From NCBI RefSeq assembly GCF_005503535.1, contig NZ_SCNN01000004.1, positions 248,001 through 312,000 of the forward strand: a stretch of DNA of 64,000 nucleotides. The letters are read 5' to 3'. The DNA comes from Mesorhizobium comanense (lineage in GTDB: Bacteria; Pseudomonadota; Alphaproteobacteria; Rhizobiales; Rhizobiaceae). Shown here piece by piece: positions 39,653 to 46,049 of the stretch. The notes under the pieces are model-generated. The model had not been told where the DNA came from. It did not search any database and saw nothing but the letters and a program-made list of their open reading frames with translations. The translations under genes were made by a program, and so were the position numbers. Within the stretch, counting starts at the first letter, position 1, and each line of letters starts with the position of its first letter.

Positions 39653-39814
39653 CTATGTCAAATGTCCAAGCACGGCCGCCAGCGAAATCGCCGCCATGGC
39701 GAGCAGCGCCAGCTTCCAGAAATCGCTGCGGCGCTTCAGCCCGGGCCAGCCGATCGGCTTGATCAGCTGGATGACCATGAAACCAACGATGACAAGGGCA
39801 AGGAGTTTCGTCAT
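39653..39814 (-). CDS. Small two-TM membrane peptide, 53 aa
   Basis: A 53-codon minus-strand frame begins at ATG 39814 (MTKLLALVIVGFMVIQLIKPIG) and ends with ALLAMAAISLAAVLGHLT. Two hydrophobic helices flank a basic loop (PIGWPGLKRRSDFWK), the form of a small membrane hairpin protein. AAAGGCGG precedes the start. It converges on the SGNH gene. The DNA around its start (39796-39855) recurs at 41430-41491, before the glycosyltransferase gene. Confidence 0.6.
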   Translation of the reverse strand: MTKLLALVIVGFMVIQLIKPIGWPGLKRRSDFWKLALLAMAAISLAAVLGHLT

Positions 39815-39925
39815 GCCGCCTTTGACCAGCAACGTGGCCGGCTGTCAAAATCTGCGTCTGGTCTGAAGTAAACCGCAGGCCGGAGACTTCAGTGTCTCCT
39901 ATCTGCCAAGTCCGCTTTCGGCCAT

Positions 39926-41416
39926 CTATGTTCCATTCTGGGGGATGCAGGATCGTGCATCGCGCAGGTCATAGATCCTTACCGTCGGGGCAACGAAGCC
40001 ATAGTCCCCGTATGGCTTCGAGAATTGTGCCGTGACATGGCTGTCGAGGCAGCGGAACATATCGGCAAGCTCGTATATTCTCGGATTCTGCGCGCTCAGC
40101 CCGCCGCCGCGTATGTACCGCTGAAATTTCAAAGATACGAGGTAATCAGCTGGCGCGAGATCGCGGTAGTCCCTGGTTACCGTTGCCGGTTCTCCCAGGG
40201 GATAGTCCGCCACGAAACGCGTGATGCCTTGCTTTTCAAGGAAGCGCATGGCCGCAAAGCGCGTATCTGTTTGCCGGTCGAGGTTGGCGACATACGCCAT
40301 GCCGGCATACGCGCTGGCAACCATGGCGACAAGTCCAAGCCCAATCGCCGCCAGCCGGCTTCGAGGCGTGATCGACCTTGAACAGGCGATGCCGGCGGCC
40401 AGCAGCAGGTAGACAACAACCGGCAGGATGTAGCGCATCTGGCCGACGATTTTGAGCGGCGAGAGCTCCAGCAGGAAGAGCCAGATGAAAGCCCCGCCGG
40501 CGTAAGCGGCAACATATCTGTTGCGGTCGGCGACGATGGCGATCGCGATTACCCCAAGGGCGATAGCCAAGGCAGGCCCTGTCAGGCTGGGGATCAGATG
40601 GTAGCGGAAATGCGTGAGCCCATAGCCATCCCAGAACCACTCCTTGAGGTCGTGGCCCGATTCGGCGTGCGCCAGTTCCGTGCGAAGGCCACTGAGCACG
40701 GTAGAAAGCCCGCTTCCGGTTTCGGTCAACAGCGACACGCCGAATATGGCGACCACCGTAAGCGCGTCCATGGCGACAACGATGACGCTTTGCCGGAGAC
40801 TGAGGCGGCAGGCGACGACCGCCACGACAAAGAGAACGAGGCTGTTGCCGGCGCCCACATATTTCGCCGTCACGGCGAGCCCGAGCGCGAATCCGAAATA
40901 GACAAGATTTACCGTGCTGACCTGTTCCTTCAACCGCACCAGTGCATGCAGCCCGACACAGATGGCGAAGACCAGGACGGCGTCTTCCTTGAAGTAATGC
41001 GCATGAACCGCGATGGCCGGCGACACCGCGAAAACACACGCCCACAGGAAGGCATTGGTGCCATCGGCGTGGCGTCGCAAGACGACGTAGAAGAGGACGC
41101 TTGCGGCAACCGAGGCTAGGGCGCTGACACTGCGCCCGACCAGCAGATAGTCATGGTCACTCGATGCGCCCCAAAGCCATCCCGCGAAGCGGGCCAGTAC
41201 GATCAGCAATGGCGGATGTGCATAATTGTGGTGCTGCCCTGCGGCAAACGCCACTTTGATCGGCTCGTCCGGCTGGATTCCGTACGGAAAGTCGAGGTTG
41301 CAGAAGGCCAGCAATGCCGAGATCGCCGCCAGCAGCAAGATGGGCAGCACCTGGGAATCGCCCCATCGCGCCAGGCCTGCCCAACCGGGCTGCTTTATCG
41401 ACTGGCTGACGGTCAT
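39926..41416 (-). CDS. Membrane glycosyltransferase, GT39/ArnT-like
   Basis: This 496-aa inner-membrane protein has about 10-12 TM helices. The first outside loop carries FPYGIQPDEPIKVAFAAGQHHNYAHPPLLI, an acidic Asp-Glu pair typical of PMT/GT39 lipid-linked sugar transferases. The soluble C-terminus (about 400-496) is periplasmic. It probably transfers a sugar from polyprenyl phosphate to an envelope target. ATG 41416 overlaps the stop of a mini-frame at 41413-41448; a GTG at 41470 is the alternative start. Confidence 0.75.
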   Translation of the reverse strand: MTVSQSIKQPGWAGLARWGDSQVLPILLLAAISALLAFCNLDFPYGIQPDEPIKVAFAAGQHHNYAHPPLLIVLARFAGWLWGASSDHDYLLVGRSVSALASVAASVLFYVVLRRHADGTNAFLWACVFAVSPAIAVHAHYFKEDAVLVFAICVGLHALVRLKEQVSTVNLVYFGFALGLAVTAKYVGAGNSLVLFVVAVVACRLSLRQSVIVVAMDALTVVAIFGVSLLTETGSGLSTVLSGLRTELAHAESGHDLKEWFWDGYGLTHFRYHLIPSLTGPALAIALGVIAIAIVADRNRYVAAYAGGAFIWLFLLELSPLKIVGQMRYILPVVVYLLLAAGIACSRSITPRSRLAAIGLGLVAMVASAYAGMAYVANLDRQTDTRFAAMRFLEKQGITRFVADYPLGEPATVTRDYRDLAPADYLVSLKFQRYIRGGGLSAQNPRIYELADMFRCLDSHVTAQFSKPYGDYGFVAPTVRIYDLRDARSCIPQNGT

Positions 41417-41448
41417 GGCTTGGCGGCGGGGGCGAGGCGTTTCGACAT
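41413..41448 (-). other. Eleven-codon mini-frame overlapping the glycosyltransferase start
   Basis: The frame reads MSKRLAPAAKP then stop, in ATGA overlap with the transferase ATG. Its upstream bases duplicate those before the 53-aa peptide gene (AAAAGGCGGC before the ATG). It could be a translated leader or a relic of gene duplication. Confidence 0.35.
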
Positions 41449-41566
41449 GCCGCCTTTTGAGCAGCAACACGCCAGGCTGTCAAAGCCTGCCATTCATCCG
41501 CGCCCACAATGGCAGGGCCGGCGCCACGATTGCGGAACGTGGCGCCGACCCTGGCTGGAAAGCGAT

Positions 41567-42520
41567 CTATTTCAGCGGCTTGAGGCCGGCTTCGATCGAG
41601 GCGCGCTTTGCTTCGAGGAACGGCGGCAGGGCCAGGCTTTCCCCCAGCGTCTCCAGCGGCTCGTCGGCGGTGAAGCCCGGCCCGTCCGTGGCGATCTCGA
41701 ACAGGATCCCGTTCGGCTCGCGAAAGTAGAGCGAGCGGAAGTAATAGCGCTCGACCTCGCCGCTCGACGGCAGCCGGAATTCGGCCAGACGCGCCGTCCA
41801 TTGATGCAGCGTCTCCTGGTCCGGCGCCCTGAACGCGACGTGGTGAACCGCGCCGGCGCCTTGTCGGGCAGGCGCCAGTCCGGGTTGCACCGCGACATGA
41901 AGCTCCGCCGCCGGCCCGCCCGCGCCCATTTCGAAGACATGGACCTGGCCCTCCCCGTCCGGCGATGCATAGTCGCGAACCCTGCGCATGTTCATCACCC
42001 TGGTCAGCACGGCCTCGGTGTTGGTGATGTCGGGAACGCTGATGACGATCGGCCCGAGCCCGCGGATCTGATGCTCGGCCGGCACCGGGCTGCGCGCCCA
42101 GGGATGGCTGCCGCCCTTGCCGCCATCGCTGACCAACCGCAGCCGCTGGCCTTCGGGGTCTTCGAAATCCAGCGACGGATAACCGCCAATGTCGGCAATC
42201 TCGCTTGTCTCGATGCCCTCGGCGGAGAGGTGCTGCTTCCACCAGGCAAGGCTTTCCTGGCTACCGACCCTCAGGCTGGTTCGCGCGATGCTGTGGGTGC
42301 CACGCCGCTCGCGCCCAACCGGCCAGTCGAAGAAGGTGAGGTCGGTGCCCGGTGTTGCCTCGCCGTCGGCATAGAAAAGGTGGTAGGCCGAGGTATCGTC
42401 CTGGTTCACCGTCTTCTTCACCAGCCGCAGACCCAGCACCCTCGTATAGAAGTGAAGATTGCCGGGCGCATTGGCTGTGATGGCGGTCAGGTGGTGTATC
42501 CCTGTCAGTTGCAGGCTCAT
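41567..42520 (-). CDS. Ring-cleaving dioxygenase-like VOC protein (MhqO/LinE type)
   Basis: This 317-aa protein has two VOC modules. Module 1 is [37 protein letters not shown]...[22 protein letters not shown]. Module 2 has [17 protein letters not shown] and later [22 protein letters not shown]. His and Glu ligands of a metal site are present in GIHH, VHHVAF and LFEIA. This family includes hydroquinone-type dioxygenases that respond to quinone stress. A regulatory palindrome lies ~113 bp upstream at 42633. Confidence 0.82.
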   Translation of the reverse strand: MSLQLTGIHHLTAITANAPGNLHFYTRVLGLRLVKKTVNQDDTSAYHLFYADGEATPGTDLTFFDWPVGRERRGTHSIARTSLRVGSQESLAWWKQHLSAEGIETSEIADIGGYPSLDFEDPEGQRLRLVSDGGKGGSHPWARSPVPAEHQIRGLGPIVISVPDITNTEAVLTRVMNMRRVRDYASPDGEGQVHVFEMGAGGPAAELHVAVQPGLAPARQGAGAVHHVAFRAPDQETLHQWTARLAEFRLPSSGEVERYYFRSLYFREPNGILFEIATDGPGFTADEPLETLGESLALPPFLEAKRASIEAGLKPLK

Positions 42521-42620
42521 GGTCGTCTCCCTGGTTTTGGGGAAGAATTTTCTCCTTTCATATCAGAACGGAGGCCGCCTCGCTGAAGGCCGCCCGCCCC
42601 GACAGACTGTCGCCACCCGG

Positions 42621-42663
42621 TGAACAATCGTGCATCAATTGTCACTTCATTGATGAACAATCG
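42621..42663. promoter_or_regulatory. Candidate operator upstream of the ring-cleaving dioxygenase
   Basis: CATCAAT (42633-42639) pairs with ATTGATG (42649-42655). The pair is flanked by a direct repeat TGAACAATCG (42621-42630 and 42654-42663). This resembles a MarR-type (MhqR-like) site. Gene start: 42520, minus strand. No MarR gene is adjacent, so the regulator is unknown. Confidence 0.4.
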
Positions 42664-42763
42664 GCACCCTGAGGCTTGCTGTGGCGAGACACGAGGGCAG
42701 CGAGATGCCAGGCTCTTTCTCAGCAGGGGCATCCAGCGGAATTATCGCCGGGCGCCCTGACAT

Positions 42764-42789
42764 CCTCCTGACAGACTGCTGTCAGGAGG
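42764..42789. promoter_or_regulatory. Operator palindrome 1 of the WYL island
   Basis: CCTCCTGACAG (42764-42774) is followed by ACTG and by its exact reverse complement CTGTCAGGAGG (42779-42789). It lies 48 bp upstream of the DUF1127 gene start. The same element recurs at 43673 before the next unit. The adjacent WYL regulator at 44331 is the likely binder; this is inferred from position. Confidence 0.75.
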
Positions 42790-42837
42790 GGTGTGCGATA
42801 GTGCCTTCATCAGAGAGAGCGAGAGAGGAGACAGGTC

Positions 42838-43005
42838 ATGAACGGTTTCACCATTCTGCGCGGCATGCAGCACTATGTCGGCAAGGTGCGCACCATGCGC
42901 AATGAAATCCGCACGCAGCGTTTCATGAACGCCCTGCCCGCGGATATCCGCAAGGATATCGGCTGGCCGGATATGTATGAAGAACGCCGTCACCACGGCA
43001 ATTGA
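42838..43005 (+). CDS. DUF1127-family small protein, 55 aa
   Basis: ATG 42838 is preceded by GAGAGGAGACAGGTC. The 55-aa basic peptide contains KVRTMRNEIRTQRFMNALPADIRKDIGWPD, the DUF1127 (YjiS-like) core: a helix with Arg/Asn, Leu, then an Asp-Ile/Gly-turn. DUF1127 peptides in alphaproteobacteria are small RNA-turnover or metabolism modulators in some species. Its start lies 48 bp after a palindromic operator. The DJ-1 gene follows 83 bp on. Confidence 0.75.
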   Translation: MNGFTILRGMQHYVGKVRTMRNEIRTQRFMNALPADIRKDIGWPDMYEERRHHGN

Positions 43006-43088
43006 GCATATTTTTCGACACCGATATTGGATGTAGCCGGACCAGCGCCCAGATAAATGGTCCGGCACGCGTGGGATGGAGCGAGCTT

Positions 43089-43679
43089 ATGCCCGGACAG
43101 AAGACGATCGGCTTCCTTTTCATCGAGGGCTTTGCCGACTGGGAGTACGGGCTCCTGGCGGCCTCGGCGACCGAATGGTTTGGCGCGCGCGCCGTCTCGC
43201 TGACGCCGGACGGCAAGCCTGTAAAAGGCATAAGCGGGTTCCGGCTGGCGCCCGACCGCTCGACCGGGGTCGACGAGAACAGCGACCTTGATGCGGTCGC
43301 CGTCATCGGATCGGACAGCTGGGCCGGCGATGCCGCGCCGGATGTGGCTGAACTGCTCGGCAGCGTTGCCTCGCGCGGCGGGGTGGTCGGCGGCATATGC
43401 GCGGGCACCCTGGCTTTGGCCCGGTCCGGCATGTTCGAAAAGGCCAGGCACACCAGCAACGGCCGCGAGTGGATCAATGGTCATGAAGCCGGCTATGCCG
43501 GCGACGGCAACTATCAGGACGTGGCGCACGCCGTGGCCGATGGCAAAATCGTCTCCGCGCCGGGATCGGCGCCGGGCACGTTCGCGCTCGCCTTCCTTGA
43601 GACGCTCTATCCCGAGAGAAGCGGCGATGTCGCCCATATGCGGACGCTCTTCGCCAAGGAGTATGCTGAAGCCTCCTGA
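43089..43679 (+). CDS. DJ-1/PfpI-family protein
   Basis: This 196-aa cytoplasmic protein has the glutamine amidotransferase-like fold. KTIGFLFIEGFADWEYG carries Glu19, and GGVVGGICAGTLALARSG has the nucleophile-elbow Cys104. The HTSNGREWI segment near 130 supplies the region after the elbow. Members act as glyoxalase/deglycase or chaperone-like stress proteins; the exact activity is unknown. The stop codon (43677-43679) lies inside palindrome 2. Confidence 0.85.
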   Translation: MPGQKTIGFLFIEGFADWEYGLLAASATEWFGARAVSLTPDGKPVKGISGFRLAPDRSTGVDENSDLDAVAVIGSDSWAGDAAPDVAELLGSVASRGGVVGGICAGTLALARSGMFEKARHTSNGREWINGHEAGYAGDGNYQDVAHAVADGKIVSAPGSAPGTFALAFLETLYPERSGDVAHMRTLFAKEYAEAS

Positions 43680-43696
43680 CAGAATGCTGTCAGGAG
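43673..43696. promoter_or_regulatory. Operator palindrome 2 of the WYL island
   Basis: CTCCTGACAG (43673-43682), spacer AATG, and CTGTCAGGAG (43687-43696). Its arms match palindrome 1 base for base. It lies 52 bp upstream of the next gene start (43749), against 48 bp for site 1. Both are followed by a similar box (TGC-A/G-AT-A/G-GTG). Confidence 0.75.
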
Positions 43697-43748
43697 CGGC
43701 ATGCAATGGTGACACAATGCGCATGGACGAGGGCCGAAGGGACGGTCG

Positions 43749-44156
43749 ATGAAAAGCTGGAACGACAGACTGAACACGCCAGGCATCAACGGCATCAAGC
43801 CGACGCCGCGCACGATGAGCGATGTCGTCGAGGGCCAGCCCATGCTGGTGCCGACGGCGCGCCAGGTCGACGACTTCGTCCGGTCGATCCCCGAAGGGGT
43901 CGAGATGGACGTTCGCGCGCTGCGCACGGCGCTGGCGATCGAACATGGCGCGGAAGTGACATGTCCCGTCACGATCGGCTATCATCTGCGGACCGTCGCC
44001 GAAGCCGCCCACGAGGATCTCGAGCGCGGTTTGTCGCTGGGCGACGTCGCGCCCTTCTGGCGCGTGCTGGACGCAAGGACGCCGACAACGGGCAAGCTGT
44101 CGTTCGGCGCGGAATTCGTCGCGGCGCAGCGCAAGCGTGAAGGACTGAAGCCATAA
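43749..44156 (+). CDS. Alkyltransferase-like (MGMT-fold) protein without active-site Cys motif
   Basis: This 135-aa protein resembles the DNA-binding domain of O6-alkylguanine transferases: FVRSIPEGVEMDVRALRTALAIEHG, then TCPVTIGYHLR, then APFWRVLDARTPTTGKLSFGAEFVAAQRKREGL. The catalytic PCHR tetrad is missing; the segment reads APFWRV. Alkyltransferase-like proteins bind damaged DNA without repair, so a damage-recognition role is possible. The likeness is by eye and moderate. Translation start ATG 43749 lies 52 bp after palindrome 2. Confidence 0.45.
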   Translation: MKSWNDRLNTPGINGIKPTPRTMSDVVEGQPMLVPTARQVDDFVRSIPEGVEMDVRALRTALAIEHGAEVTCPVTIGYHLRTVAEAAHEDLERGLSLGDVAPFWRVLDARTPTTGKLSFGAEFVAAQRKREGLKP

Positions 44157-44204
44157 TGCATGCCGCCCGGAAGCCGAACCGGTTCCGGGACCGCGGCATG
44201 CCCG

Positions 44205-44308
44205 AAGCAATTCCAGGAAAAACGGACCTCGGTTTTCCGCTCGGAATTGCATCGAAACGAGGAGGTGGAGCGGCCCGTCGTTTCTGTGAAACGGCACACC
44301 GCTCCGGA
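44205..44308. repeat. RIME-like double palindrome, copy E
   Basis: AGCAATTCCAGGAAAAACGG pairs with GCTCGGAATTGC. The second palindrome is GGAGCGGCCCGTC/GGCACACCGCTCC, more diverged than in copy A. It sits directly upstream of the WYL regulator start. Confidence 0.8.
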
Positions 44309-44330
44309 GTTAACGTCGGGAGACCATACG

Positions 44331-45050
44331 ATGCGACGCGCCGACAGGCTCTTCCAGATCGTGCAGCATCTGCGCGGTGGCCGTCTGGTCACCGCCCAGA
44401 AGCTCGGCACGTGGCTGGAGGTTTCCGAACGAACGATCTATCGCGACATAGCCGACCTGCAGTCGACCGGGGTGCCGATCGACGGCGAGGCTGGCGTTGG
44501 CTACATGATGAGGGAGGGTTTCGACCTTCCGCCACTGATGTTCACGCGTGACGAGATCGTGGCGCTGGTGGCTGGCGCGCGCATGGTGCGCGCCTTTGGC
44601 GGCGCCGCCATGGCAAGGGCCGCCGACGAGGCGCTGGTCAAGATCGGCGCCGTGTTGCCCGACACCGAAAAGGACCGCATAGCGCGCACCGAAATCCACA
44701 CGCCGATGTGGGTGGTCAGCGACGCCGCCCGCGAGGCGATCGACCTGATCGAACGCGCGGTCGAGAAACGCCAGGTGCTGACCATCGACTATTCGGACGA
44801 GGCCGGGCGCGGCACCGCGCGCGACATCAGGCCTCTCGGATTGTGGTTCTGGGGCAAGGTGTGGACACTGGTCGCCTGGTGCGAGATGCGCGACGACTTC
44901 CGCGCCTTCCGCATCGACCGCATCGCCTCGGTGGTGATCGCCGGCCGCATCTTCAAGCCCGAACGCGGCAAGCAACTCGCCGATTTCTATCGCGCCGTCG
45001 AGCGCAGCGAGGATTACGGCATGGCGCCGGATCGCGCGGCGCGGAACTGA
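44331..45050 (+). CDS. WYL-domain transcriptional regulator (YafY-like)
   Basis: This 239-aa protein has an N-terminal HTH_11 winged helix (about 1-60: ADRLFQIVQHLRGGRLVTAQKLGTWLEVSERTIYRDIADLQ) and a WYL ligand-binding domain (about 140-220: KRQVLTIDYSDEAG..., then DIRPLGLWFWGKVWTLVAWCEMRDDFRAFRIDRI). GGGAG precedes ATG 44331; the earlier frame start lies in RIME copy E. It probably controls the two palindrome-bearing units upstream. The ligand may be DNA-derived or a metabolite. A terminator follows. Confidence 0.88.
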   Translation: MRRADRLFQIVQHLRGGRLVTAQKLGTWLEVSERTIYRDIADLQSTGVPIDGEAGVGYMMREGFDLPPLMFTRDEIVALVAGARMVRAFGGAAMARAADEALVKIGAVLPDTEKDRIARTEIHTPMWVVSDAAREAIDLIERAVEKRQVLTIDYSDEAGRGTARDIRPLGLWFWGKVWTLVAWCEMRDDFRAFRIDRIASVVIAGRIFKPERGKQLADFYRAVERSEDYGMAPDRAARN

Positions 45051-45069
45051 CATCGCGTACAGACAGAAA

Positions 45070-45088
45070 AGCCCGCTGGAAGCGGGCT
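45070..45088. terminator. Shared stem-loop between the WYL and trcR genes
   Basis: AGCCCGCT (45070-45077) and AGCGGGCT (45081-45088) pair. The minus strand continues TTTTCTG, so it is a good terminator for trcR, and a weaker one for the WYL gene. Confidence 0.7.
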
Positions 45089-45119
45089 CTTCAAAAGAAT
45101 CCTGAGGGCGTTGACGACC

Positions 45120-45812
45120 TTATTCGTCGTCCGCATCCTCGTTCTTCGACTTCAGCGCCGAGAGCTTCGCGAACACGGCATTGGCGTCGAGTTCGGCATC
45201 CTCGTCCTTCGGCTTTTCCGGAGCCGGCACCAACCGTTCGGTGAGCGCCGCCGGCAGCAGCGTGTCGCCAACCGGCTGTGCCTGCTCGCGGCCACGCGAG
45301 GCGCGGTTGACTTCCATGTCGAGGTCGATCTGCGAGGCCAGCCCCAGCGTCACCGGATCCATCGGCTGCAGATTGGCCGAGTTCCAGTGCTTGCGCTCGC
45401 GGATCTGCTCGATCGTCGACTTGGTGGTGCCGACGAGGCGCGAAATCTGCGCGTCCTTGAGCTCGGGGTGGTTGCGCACCAGCCAGAGGATGGCGTTGGG
45501 CCGGTCCTGGCGCTTCGACAGCGGCGTGTAGCGCGGGCCCTTGCGCTTGGATTCCGGCACCCGGACCTTGGGGTCGGACAGCTTCAGGCGCTGGTTCGGA
45601 TCCTTCTCGGCGCGGGCGATCTCGTCGCGGGTCAGCTGGCCGGTCATGATCGGGTCCATGCCCTTGATGCCTTGCGCCGATTCACCGTCGGCGATCGCCT
45701 TGACCTCAAGCGGATGCAGCCCGCAGAACTGCGCGATCTGTTCGAAGGAGAGCGCGGTGTTGTCGACCAGCCAGACGGCGGTCGCCTTGGGCATCAGCAG
45801 CGTATTGGCCAT
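45120..45812 (-). CDS. trcR: Cell-cycle transcriptional regulator TrcR (DUF1013)
   Basis: This 230-aa protein opens with MANTLLMPKATAVWLVDNTALSFEQIAQFCGLH, a variant HTH. The DUF1013 core includes GMDPIMTGQLTRDEI, SKRQDRPNAILWLVRNHPELKDAQISRLVGTTKSTIEQIRERKHWNSANLQPMDPVTLGLASQIDLD. The Asp/Glu-rich tail (DEDAELDANAVFAKL) is family-typical. DUF1013 proteins are conserved in alphaproteobacteria and have been linked to cell-cycle transcription. No operon partner. Confidence 0.9.
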   Translation of the reverse strand: MANTLLMPKATAVWLVDNTALSFEQIAQFCGLHPLEVKAIADGESAQGIKGMDPIMTGQLTRDEIARAEKDPNQRLKLSDPKVRVPESKRKGPRYTPLSKRQDRPNAILWLVRNHPELKDAQISRLVGTTKSTIEQIRERKHWNSANLQPMDPVTLGLASQIDLDMEVNRASRGREQAQPVGDTLLPAALTERLVPAPEKPKDEDAELDANAVFAKLSALKSKNEDADDE

Positions 45813-46049
45813 TCCAGATATCCTTCTCGTTCGCCCGCGTTCCCGCGCGGGCGGTGGTTTAGAGCCACCAAAATGGGAAATTCGCGGCCTGTATAACCGT
45901 TCCCTTGCTGTTTCGCAATGATTTTGGGAATGACTACCGAATTGTGCTCGCGCTCTTGAACGGATCGCTAACCGAGCTGGCGGGCAGCGGATGCGCGGCC
46001 GCTCCCGGCGGTCGTCGGATCGCCGGGGAATGCTTTGTCGCGAAGGTCG

